Below, piece after piece: positions 1 through 6,000 of a stretch of 9,055 nt of DNA (position 1 is the stretch's first letter; every line of letters starts with the position of its first letter). A program made the translations under genes and the position numbers. This DNA is from CAZEMR01 sp964513465. GTDB taxonomy: Bacteria; Bacteroidota; Ignavibacteria; Kapaibacteriales; UBA2268. The stretch spans positions 1 to 9,055 of the forward strand of contig CAZEMR010000100.1 in NCBI GenBank assembly GCA_964513465.1, given 5' to 3'. Below the pieces are notes generated by a model. The model saw nothing but the letters and a program-made list of their open reading frames with translations. It was not told the DNA's origin and searched no databases.

Positions 1-68
1 TCCCTCTTGCCCCATAACATTATTTTCGATATTTTTCGGGAAATAGTTTTTATGAAATAGGGGAAGTG

Positions 69-986
69 ATGAAAAAATTATTTGTTGTTGTGTTGTTAAT
101 TGCCGTGAACGCAATGGCTTATGCAAAAGAGTATTCGCCAAAGCTGAATCTTGAGAAGGGCAAAGCGTATTTTTTGCATGTGCAGGCGGTGGCGGATATA
201 GAGCAGGAATTGTTCGGGCAGACCATCGAGATGGAGAATTTCACCGAGGAATTTTCGCAATATATTGTTAATGAAATCACGGATTCGTCGTATGTGATCG
301 AGGCCGAATATAAATATATGGGGATCGGGATCACGACTGCGCAGATGGATATGCAGTTTAAGTCGAATAAGAAGGATTCGGTGGGATTTATGGACAAAGC
401 GATGGCGAATATGTGCGATGTTCCGTTTACGATACATCTGCACAAGGACGGCCATGTGATCGAAGTCACTGGCTACGAGCGGGTTATGAATGGGTTTATG
501 TCCGCGCTCGACGAGGCGCCGGCGCAGGTCAAAGCGATGTCGGAGTCGCTGTCGGAGCAGATTTCGGGCGAATCGAAAATTAAGGAATTCATCGAGACCT
601 TTACGCTTGCGATGCCGCGCCAGCCGGTGGATATTGGCGAAAAGTGGTCGCGGATGGCTACTAATGCCACTCTTAAGACTGATTACGAAAATAATTTTAC
701 TCTGATGAATGCGAATGATAATATATATAATATCGCCGGGCATTCGAAGTTCCGCACGGATACGACAAATGTGATCGAAATTAACGGTATGCCAATCACT
801 TACGATATGGACGTGGTGACCGATATTGATATGCAGATCGACCGCAATACCGGCTGGGCGGTGGATATCGATTTCGAGCAGACGATGGACGGCAATCTTT
901 CTGTTAAAACCGGCCCTGGCGAGACGATGGAAAGCAAGATGAAGTCAGTCAACCGCACACGGATATGGAACGATTTCGATTATTGA
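69..986 (+). CDS. Secreted protein of unknown function (DUF6263-like layout)
   Basis: This is a 305-residue protein that I do not recognise with certainty. It has a clear Sec signal peptide: MKK, a hydrophobic run at about residues 4-16, and an Ala-Tyr-Ala site at 17-19, so it should be released to the periplasm or beyond. There is no lipobox. The mature part is acidic, has a single Cys (116) and appears to alternate beta strands, with a Pro-Arg-Gln-Pro...Gly-Glu-Lys-Trp segment near 183-193. A signal peptide, a strand-rich body, a central '(P)V.iGekW' segment and a 'D..TG' segment near the end resemble DUF6263-type proteins of Bacteroidetes-like bacteria, but this is recalled, not searched. 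A GTG at 66 is an alternative start. ATG at 69 is preferred because it leaves 4 bases after the GGGGA at 60-64, whereas the GTG would leave only 1. It converges with icd. Confidence 0.8.
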   Translation: MKKLFVVVLLIAVNAMAYAKEYSPKLNLEKGKAYFLHVQAVADIEQELFGQTIEMENFTEEFSQYIVNEITDSSYVIEAEYKYMGIGITTAQMDMQFKSNKKDSVGFMDKAMANMCDVPFTIHLHKDGHVIEVTGYERVMNGFMSALDEAPAQVKAMSESLSEQISGESKIKEFIETFTLAMPRQPVDIGEKWSRMATNATLKTDYENNFTLMNANDNIYNIAGHSKFRTDTTNVIEINGMPITYDMDVVTDIDMQIDRNTGWAVDIDFEQTMDGNLSVKTGPGETMESKMKSVNRTRIWNDFDY

Positions 987-1196
987 GCTGATTTTCGCTG
1001 CGCCCAAGGACTCCCGCGGCGCCTTTGCTGCAATTATCAGGGGGCTGAATCCCTCTGTTGCGGACGAGGTAATCCATTGCAAAAACCGGCTTTAGAGTGT
1101 GCGACAAACTATTCACCCGGATATTCCGGATACAGCAAAGGAATCTCGTTTCAAAAAATTCTTAGTTCATAATTGCAAATTCATAATTAAATATGA
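987..1196. other. Intergenic segment between convergent genes, no gene recognised
   Basis: The 242 bases between the two convergent stop codons hold no gene that I can support. The first 100 or so are GC-richer than other spacers in the window, and the last 40 are AT-rich with a direct repeat of TTCATAATT at 1166-1174 and 1180-1188. A short GC inverted repeat (GCGCC at 1000-1004, GGCGC at 1018-1022, loop of 13) has no T-run after it and is a poor terminator. In the frame of the upstream gene the DNA stays open from its TGA to a TAA at 1170, but without a start codon or protein-like composition. It could be a copy of an interspersed non-coding repeat. Confidence 0.3.
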
Positions 1197-1216
1197 AGGG
1201 GGCCGCTAAGCCCCCT
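1197..1216. terminator. Bidirectional rho-independent terminator
   Basis: A perfect 7-bp stem, AGGGGGC (1197-1203) with GCCCCCT (1210-1216), closes a 6-base loop. The plus strand continues with ATTTATTTAG and the minus strand with TCATATTTAATT, so both flanks are T-rich but neither is an uninterrupted T-run. It lies 12 bases past the icd stop codon and between two convergent genes, which fits termination from both directions. The match to icd is the closer one. Confidence 0.75.
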
Positions 1217-1228
1217 ATTTATTTAGAA

Positions 1229-2512
1229 TTACATTCCTTTGATTGCCTTCATGTTTTCGATTAGCGCGCTGCCGAATTCGGAAGTTTTCAGCAGTGTGGC
1301 GCCTTCCATCAGGCGTTCGAAATCGTAGGTGACTCGTTTCTGTTCGATTGTTTTCTCGACCGATTCGATAATCAGATCGGCGGCTTCGTTCCATCCGAGG
1401 TGGTCGAGCATAAGCTTGCCCGAGAGGATGAGCGAGCCGGGATTGACCTTGTCGAGTCCGGCGTATTTAGGCGCGGTGCCGTGGGTTGCTTCGAATATCG
1501 CGTGGCCGGTGATATAATTAATATTCGCGCCGGGAGCGATACCGATACCGCCGACGATTGCTGCGAGCGCGTCGGAGATATAGTCGCCGTTCAGGTTCAT
1601 CGTGGTGATAACGCTGTATTCGGCCGGGCGGAGCAGTATCTGCTGCAGGAATGCATCGGCGATAAAGTCCTTGACCAATAGACGGCCCTCGGCGAGCGCG
1701 GCCTGCTGTGCTGCCTCGGCTGCTTCGACGCTTTCGTTGGCTTTGATTTCGTCGTACTGGCGCCATGTCCAGGTTTTGTCTCCGAATTCTTCTTCGGCGA
1801 CGTCGTAGCCCCAGTTTTTAAAAGCGCCTTCGGTATATTTCATAATGTTGCCCTTGTGCACGAAGCATACGGAGGGGAGCTTTTGCTCGAGCGCATATTC
1901 AATCGATGAGCGCGCAAGGCGCTTGGTGCCTTCCTCGCTTATGGGTTTAACGCCGATGGAGGAGGATTCGGGGAAGCGGATTTTGGTTACGCCCATTTCA
2001 TTCTGCATAAAATCGATAACTTTTTTGACTTCCGGAGTGCCGGCCATCCATTCGATACCGGCGTAGATATCCTCGGAATTTTCGCGGAAAATGACCATAT
2101 CGCAGTCGGCGGGATTTTTGACGGGGGAGGGCACGCCTTTGAACCAGCGAACGGGGCGCAGGCAGACGTAAAGATCGAGCATCTGGCGCAGCGCGACGTT
2201 CAATGAGCGGATGCCGCCGCCGACGGGTGTGGTGAGCGGCCCTTTGATAGCGATCAGATATTCGGTGATGACGTCGAGCGTCTCCTGGGGCAGCCATTCG
2301 CCCTTTTTATTCCATGCCTTTTCGCCGGCGAAAACCTCTCGCCATGCGATTTTGCGTTTTTTGTCGTAAGCGATTTCGACTGCGGCGTCGATCACCCGCT
2401 GGGTGGCAGCCCAGATGTCCGGGCCTGTGCCGTCGCCTTCGATGAAAGGAATAATCGGTTCGTCCGGGACGCTGAGTACGCCGCCGGAAACAGTAATTTT
2501 CGATCCAGCCAT
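1229..2512 (-). CDS. icd: NADP-dependent isocitrate dehydrogenase
   Basis: This 427-residue cytoplasmic TCA-cycle enzyme oxidatively decarboxylates isocitrate to 2-oxoglutarate, reducing NADP+. Homology is obvious along the whole length. IRSLNVALRQ (101-110) carries Ser103, equivalent to the regulatory Ser113 of the E. coli enzyme, and Arg109. Arg119 and Arg143 bind substrate, Tyr150 (DIYAGIEW) and Lys220 (VHKGNIMK) are the catalytic pair, and Asp310 and Asp314 (NLNGDYISD) bind the metal. Lys349-Tyr350 (HGTAPKY), Tyr396 and Arg400 match the residues that select NADP over NAD. An Ala/Glu-rich segment at about 253-280 is the insertion found in Bacillus-type enzymes. ATG at 2512 has AGGA (plus-strand 2520-2523) 7 bases upstream on the minus strand. 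No isocitrate dehydrogenase kinase gene is visible nearby. The gene probably has its own promoter in the 252-base AT-rich gap behind rimO. Confidence 0.97.
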   Translation of the reverse strand: MAGSKITVSGGVLSVPDEPIIPFIEGDGTGPDIWAATQRVIDAAVEIAYDKKRKIAWREVFAGEKAWNKKGEWLPQETLDVITEYLIAIKGPLTTPVGGGIRSLNVALRQMLDLYVCLRPVRWFKGVPSPVKNPADCDMVIFRENSEDIYAGIEWMAGTPEVKKVIDFMQNEMGVTKIRFPESSSIGVKPISEEGTKRLARSSIEYALEQKLPSVCFVHKGNIMKYTEGAFKNWGYDVAEEEFGDKTWTWRQYDEIKANESVEAAEAAQQAALAEGRLLVKDFIADAFLQQILLRPAEYSVITTMNLNGDYISDALAAIVGGIGIAPGANINYITGHAIFEATHGTAPKYAGLDKVNPGSLILSGKLMLDHLGWNEAADLIIESVEKTIEQKRVTYDFERLMEGATLLKTSEFGSALIENMKAIKGM

Positions 2513-2764
2513 GTTTTTTTCCTGGATTTGTTAATAAAATTGACAATTAGATTATTTGATTGATAAGAGGTATTCGCGGAAGTGTATTTCGAGAATGAAT
2601 AGAATGATGTGCGGGATATTACTAATGATGTGATCAATTTTCCGACCGATATATTCATTAATTAAATCCGTGGATTGCGTCTTATGGTCAATCCGGCTTT
2701 AAAAAATAATATATTAAATAAATTGCTTACATGCAAGAGCAAATAACGGACAAATCGGCAGAAA

Positions 2765-4072
2765 TTAATGTTTGTCGCGAACGGTGGCTTTGGCGAACAA
2801 ATCATATTCCGAAGCGCTTTCGATTGTGACCGGAATTATCTCTCCGGCAGGAAAATCGGCATTGCCGCGGATTATTACGGAGTTGTCTATCTCCGGGGCG
2901 TCAGACTGGCTGCGGCCATAATGCCTGCCATCGATCGCGTCGTCGATCATTACGTCGACGCTGCGGCCAACCATCTGCTGATTTTTTTCGAGGGAAATTT
3001 TCTGCTGAAGCTGCATCAGCTCGTCGAGCCGGGCCAGCTTGACTTCTTCGGGGACTGTGTCGCCATGGACGAATGCCGGGGTGTCTTCTTCGTGGGAGTA
3101 TGCAAAAGCGCCCATGCGGTCGAATCGCATATCGGCCACGAATTGCTTCAATTCCTCAAAATCGCGATCGTTTTCGCCGGGATAACCGACTATAAAGGTG
3201 GTGCGGATAGTGACTCCGGGCACAGCCGAACGGATTTTGCCGATGATCCCTTCCATTTTTTGGCGGCTTGCCGGGCGCTGCATCGAACGCAGAATTTTCT
3301 CGGAGGCGTGCTGGAGCGGTATATCAATATAATTGCAAATATCGTCGCGAGTGGCCATTACTTCGAGCAAATCCTCGGGGAATCCACCGGGATAAGCATA
3401 AAGCAGACGTATCCAATGGAATTTGCGCAAATCGCTCAATTGGCGCATCAGCCGTGCGATTTCTGATTTGCCGTATAAATCCCGGCCATAGCTGGTGGTA
3501 TCCTGGGCAATAAGATCGAGCTCGCGAACGCCCATGCCTGCCAGCGAATCGGACTCGGCCAACAAATCTTCGATTGAGCGCGATTTAAGCGGTCCGCGTA
3601 TCAGGGGGATTGCGCAGAATGAACAGCGATGGCCGCATCCCTCGGCAATTTTCAGATATGCATAATGCTTCGGAGTCAGCAGATGCCTGCCGGTGGCCGG
3701 ATGATAAGCACTTTTTCCGAGTAAAAGTACGGCAATTTCCTCGGCCGAATCCACTCCGGTGAAGAAGTCCACTTCGTTGATCTGATTGCGCAGCGGCTCC
3801 TGGTATCGCCCCGACAGGCATCCGGTGACGATGACAGTATCGACCTGTTTGTGCTGCTTTAGCTCGCATGCCTCGAATATTACTTTGATGCTTTCTTCCT
3901 TGGCGGGGCGGATGAACCCGCAGGTGTTGACAATAAGCGCGTCCGCGCGGCCTGATTCGGGCGTATACTCAAGGCCACAGGCTTCGAGAGTGGCAATTAT
4001 GCGCTCCGAATCGACAACATTTTTGCTGCAACCGAGTGTCAGAACAGAAAAAGTACGGGTGATTTTTTTCAT
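2765..4072 (-). CDS. rimO: Ribosomal protein S12 (Asp) methylthiotransferase RimO
   Basis: This 435-residue radical-SAM enzyme adds a beta-methylthio group to the conserved aspartate of ribosomal protein S12 (Asp89 in E. coli) in the ribosomal decoding region. Three domains are seen in order. The N-terminal methylthiotransferase domain has cluster cysteines C15 (TLGCSKNVVDSE, typical of RimO), C51 (NTCGF) and C85 (TGCL). The radical-SAM core carries C146, C150 and C153 in GCGHRCSFC. A C-terminal TRAM-like region spans about 361-432 and contains GRSQSDAPEID (386-396), the form seen in RimO rather than in MiaB. Length is normal for the family and all six cysteines are present. The ATG at 4072 has only a weak purine stretch upstream (AGAAAA). 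The downstream spacer towards icd has only a weak 5-bp hairpin (2723-2742) before a T-rich stretch. Confidence 0.96.
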   Translation of the reverse strand: MKKITRTFSVLTLGCSKNVVDSERIIATLEACGLEYTPESGRADALIVNTCGFIRPAKEESIKVIFEACELKQHKQVDTVIVTGCLSGRYQEPLRNQINEVDFFTGVDSAEEIAVLLLGKSAYHPATGRHLLTPKHYAYLKIAEGCGHRCSFCAIPLIRGPLKSRSIEDLLAESDSLAGMGVRELDLIAQDTTSYGRDLYGKSEIARLMRQLSDLRKFHWIRLLYAYPGGFPEDLLEVMATRDDICNYIDIPLQHASEKILRSMQRPASRQKMEGIIGKIRSAVPGVTIRTTFIVGYPGENDRDFEELKQFVADMRFDRMGAFAYSHEEDTPAFVHGDTVPEEVKLARLDELMQLQQKISLEKNQQMVGRSVDVMIDDAIDGRHYGRSQSDAPEIDNSVIIRGNADFPAGEIIPVTIESASEYDLFAKATVRDKH

Positions 4073-4355
4073 ATTTTTCTATAGCGCATATGTACTTCGG
4101 ACAAGTGCGAATAAATAATTAAAACAGTGAATGCAAATATATATGTTTATCGAGGCAAATTATTTTACAAAAAACAGGATAAACGGTATAAAAACATAGT
4201 TATTTTGCCCATAAAAATACTTTTTAATATAATATTAATGATTTATGCGAGGCTAATAATGCTGGCGTTAATAAGTGCTGACTGACCAAGGACTTTAGCG
4301 TTTTGGCGGGCTAATAAATAATGAATGCGATTCGAAGTCTATTAAGATTGCTTCC

Positions 4356-4640
4356 TTAAAGATGCGTGACGTCCCGTCGGCTCTGAACTATGGCTAATAT
4401 TAGCACATCGCCGCCCTCCTGGCGAAATATCACTTTGTGATTGCCAACGTCTATCTCTTTATACTCGCTGCCCGGAAGCTCGGCCACACCGCGTCCCGAA
4501 AGCGGCGCCGCGCCGAGTCGGGTGATTGCCTGCTGCAGGATTTTTATCCGCGGCCAGGGGTTGCGGTCGCGCGATATATAATCATAAATATCCAGCAAAT
4601 CATTATATGCTGATTCCGACCATACTATTCGCTTTTCCAT
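4356..4640 (-). CDS. RelE/ParE-family toxin of a type II toxin-antitoxin pair
   Basis: This 94-residue protein has the compact RelE/ParE plan: an N-terminal strand (RIVWSESA, 4-11), a helix typical of ParE (YNDLLDIYDYISRD, 12-25), a second helix (31-44), the P-x-S-G-R turn (46-50), and the strand block EYKEIDVGNHKVIFRQEGGDV to LAIVQSRRDV (59-91). It is basic near the C-terminus (SRR). Family members either cleave ribosome-bound mRNA (RelE branch) or poison gyrase (ParE branch). The helix and the 'vG.hkViFr' strand look more ParE-like, but the target cannot be decided from sequence. The ATG lies inside the end of the antitoxin gene, 16 bases before that gene's last base, so translation is probably coupled. 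The protein appears intact and of usual length. Confidence 0.88.
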   Translation of the reverse strand: MEKRIVWSESAYNDLLDIYDYISRDRNPWPRIKILQQAITRLGAAPLSGRGVAELPGSEYKEIDVGNHKVIFRQEGGDVLILAIVQSRRDVTHL

Positions 4641-4813
4641 AGCTCCACCTCGCGGATTACTTCATCATGATCGACTATGCGGCCCTCTTCGGCATCGAGT
4701 TCGGCGTCGCGGATTTTGTCCCTCAGATAGAATATATATATAAGCTCTTCGGTTTCGATTTCCTCGGGAAAACGGTCGAGCAATTTCAGCAATTCCTGCT
4801 TTGTGATAATCAT
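4625..4813 (-). CDS. Small acidic antitoxin (addiction-module component)
   Basis: This 62-residue protein has 19 Asp/Glu against 9 Lys/Arg and is predicted mostly helical. It has the 'L..FPEE....ELI..i.fL.ki' body (12-35) and an 'eEGriVDHDEV' segment (42-52) that recur in small antitoxins paired with RelE/ParE toxins, where the latter part contacts the toxin. No helix-turn-helix or ribbon-helix-helix DNA-binding motif is evident, so autoregulation cannot be assumed. Its ATG at 4813 is preceded by GAGGG (plus-strand 4820-4824), spaced 6 bases, and this site overlaps the stop codon of the metal-binding lipoprotein gene upstream. That arrangement, with a gap of only 10 bases, implies expression from the lipoprotein transcript. 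Identification rests on motif memory plus the overlapping toxin gene. Confidence 0.85.
   Translation of the reverse strand: MIITKQELLKLLDRFPEEIETEELIYIFYLRDKIRDAELDAEEGRIVDHDEVIREVELWKSE
4647..4651 (-). promoter_or_regulatory. Ribosome binding site of the toxin gene, inside the antitoxin gene
   Basis: GAGGT on the minus strand lies 6 bases before the toxin ATG, inside the Arg-Glu-Val-Glu-Leu codons of the antitoxin. It is a perfect 5-base match to the anti-Shine-Dalgarno sequence and supports the short 94-residue toxin start and coupled translation of the pair. Confidence 0.7.
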
Positions 4814-4823
4814 TTAATACCCT

Positions 4824-5747
4824 CTATCTCAATGCTTTAGCAAATACTTTAGCGTTGTATAATATCAGATCGGAATATCGCATTCTCCCCTCGACTCCGC
4901 CTACCGGATCGAGCTGGTAAACGCCGACGACAGCTTCCTCGGCAATTAACTTCGCCGGTCCTTCGGGCAGTTGAGGTTCTGTAAAAATGGACGTAGCGCC
5001 TGAATTTTTAATTTTTTCGGATATTTCCGCAATGTACCTGGGCGAAGGCTCTTTGCCCGGGCTTTCCTCGATCGAGCCCATATATTTAAGTCCATATCTT
5101 TTGAGCATATAGCGGAACGAAGGATGGAACAAAAAGACCGGCTTGCCGCGGTGTGGACGCAAAATTTCCTCCACCTGGCGGTCGAGCAGAGTCAGCCGCT
5201 TTGCGAATAAATCAGCATTGCTGCGATAGGTGGCGGCGTTGTCAGGATCGAGCAAAGCCAGAGTATCGGCCAGACGCGGCAGCATAGCTCTGACGGCGAG
5301 CGGGTCCATCCAGAAGTGCGGATCGGCAATGCGGACAATGTGCTTATCGGCTGCGGCGGAATCGTCGCTGTCGTGGCCGTGCCCCTCGTGCCCGTGGTCA
5401 TCATGTGAGTGCTCCTCATCGAAAAATAATATAAATTCGGCCGGGACAAAGTCCAGCAGCGCAATCATGGGGTCGGCGGGAAGCTTTTCTGCCCAGGGCT
5501 CGGAATGCTCCGATACGTAGAACATGGCCATCGACTGCTCGACGCTGTACATCTCCGAAGGTTTTGGCTGGTATGTGTGCGGCGAATCGCCGGGCTCGAC
5601 CAGTCGGGTAACCTCGGCGCGCGTGCCTGCCAACTCGCGAATAATTTCATATACGGGGTGAGAGGTAGCAACAAATACCGGCCTGGCGCTTTCGGATGTG
5701 CATCCGAAGGCCATAAATAATATAATAAGCAAAGATTTTTTCAGCAT
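4824..5747 (-). CDS. Zinc/manganese ABC transporter substrate-binding lipoprotein (ZnuA/TroA type)
   Basis: This 307-residue cluster A-I (ZnuA/TroA) metal receptor would capture Zn2+ or Mn2+ outside the inner membrane and hand it to an ABC permease. It starts MLKKS, followed by a hydrophobic run and a lipobox-like Ala-Phe-Gly-Cys (Cys16), so it is probably lipid-anchored. Expected metal ligands are His57 (SPHTYQP), His144 (ADPHFWMDP), His208 (FHPSFRY) and Asp280 (LDPVGG). A histidine/acid-rich loop at 113-125 (six His) sits where zinc receptors carry theirs, which favours zinc over manganese. TTG at 5753 would add two residues, but ATG at 5747 is preferred because GGAA lies about 8 bases upstream of it and too close to the TTG. 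No permease or ATPase gene (znuB, znuC) is in the window. Downstream is a toxin-antitoxin pair at a 10-base gap, and upstream is a divergent exported-protein gene. znuA is likely but not assigned because the metal is unproven. Confidence 0.9.
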   Translation of the reverse strand: MLKKSLLIILFMAFGCTSESARPVFVATSHPVYEIIRELAGTRAEVTRLVEPGDSPHTYQPKPSEMYSVEQSMAMFYVSEHSEPWAEKLPADPMIALLDFVPAEFILFFDEEHSHDDHGHEGHGHDSDDSAAADKHIVRIADPHFWMDPLAVRAMLPRLADTLALLDPDNAATYRSNADLFAKRLTLLDRQVEEILRPHRGKPVFLFHPSFRYMLKRYGLKYMGSIEESPGKEPSPRYIAEISEKIKNSGATSIFTEPQLPEGPAKLIAEEAVVGVYQLDPVGGVEGRMRYSDLILYNAKVFAKALR

Positions 5748-5938
5748 TTTCAAAATTCCGGGATTATTATGATTATTTCAAAGAGACATTAAAATAAACA
5801 ATTTGCATATAAAAATTAAATGGAAATTGATAACACACCAATTAGAGCTATCATACGGTAAAAAACCTTGAGGAATCAAATTGTAAGCAATAAATTGGTA
5901 AAGTTTTTGCTTAATATAAATAAAATTAAAAAAATTTG

Positions 5939-5968
5939 AAATTTCATAATGAAAAAATTATGAAGTTT
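5939..5968. repeat. 12-bp AT-rich hairpin/palindrome in the divergent regulatory region
   Basis: The arms AAATTTCATAAT (5939-5950) and ATTATGAAGTTT (5957-5968) pair over 12 positions with one T-G wobble around a 6-base loop (GAAAAA). It ends 32 bases before the ATG of the large exported protein, within the 253-base AT-rich spacer between that gene and the divergent metal-binding lipoprotein gene. It could be an operator for a dimeric regulator or a leader hairpin. There is no T-run suited to a terminator, and GC is too low for a strong attenuator. It does not match the Zur or Fur consensus sites that I know. Confidence 0.45.
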
Positions 5969-5989
5969 TGATTAAACTTGTTATATTTT

Positions 5990-5995
5990 GGTGAG
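5990..5995 (+). promoter_or_regulatory. Ribosome binding site deciding the start of the large exported protein
   Basis: GGTGAG sits 5 bases before the ATG at 6001. An in-frame GTG at 5995 overlaps this site and would therefore have no usable ribosome binding site, which favours the ATG. Confidence 0.5.
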
Positions 5996-6000
5996 TGGTC

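Noticed and set aside
7..35. Promoter-like TTGCCC, 17-base spacer, TATTTT ahead of the first gene
   Set aside because: Each box matches only 4 of 6 consensus positions in AT-rich DNA and the promoter consensus of this organism is unknown, so it is not listed as a feature.
96..743. 215-codon open frame on the minus strand antisense to the secreted protein
   Set aside because: It is rich in Arg, His and Ile in a way typical of reverse translation of Asp/Met/Tyr-rich coding DNA, and has no supported start or motif.
987..1172. Read-through or selenocysteine extension of the first gene past its TGA
   Set aside because: The frame is open for 61 codons, but the residues do not look like a domain, no SECIS-like hairpin is evident after the TGA, and this length of open frame is not rare by chance.
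1755..1755. Ala/Glu-rich insertion in isocitrate dehydrogenase (residues 253-280) as a novel element
   Set aside because: The same insertion is a known feature of Bacillus-type NADP isocitrate dehydrogenases.
2672..2694. Inverted repeat GGATTG/CAATCC between rimO and icd
   Set aside because: The 6-base arms with an 11-base loop lack a T-run on the minus strand and do not extend, so neither terminator nor operator can be supported.
2723..2742. Weak hairpin after rimO
   Set aside because: There are only 5 paired bases around a 10-base loop. The T-rich tail is suggestive but the stem is too weak to call a terminator.
2768..3466. 232-codon open frame on the plus strand antisense to rimO
   Set aside because: It lies wholly inside rimO, whose six cluster cysteines and domain order are intact. 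The antisense product shows no family motif and is a by-product of codon use.
1004..4294. Shared 9-mer CCAAGGACT at 1004 and 4286
   Set aside because: Many 9-mers recur by chance in 9 kb, and the flanking sequence does not match.
4073..4355. 283-base spacer between the toxin gene and rimO searched for RNA genes and small proteins
   Set aside because: Only AT-rich sequence, a 6-bp stem at 4092-4108 and a 5-bp TTAGC/GCTAA repeat near 4297-4314 were seen. No tRNA features, reading frame with a ribosome binding site, or clear terminator.
2765..4640. Functional link between the RelE/ParE toxin and rimO because both concern the ribosome
   Set aside because: They are separated by 283 bases, the toxin looks more ParE-like (gyrase) than RelE-like, and rimO is an ordinary housekeeping gene, so adjacency alone is not evidence.
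5828..5853. TGATA...TATCA inverted repeat as a Zur/Fur box for the metal-binding lipoprotein
   Set aside because: The 5-base arms are too short and the sequence does not fit the Zur or Fur consensus patterns that I know.
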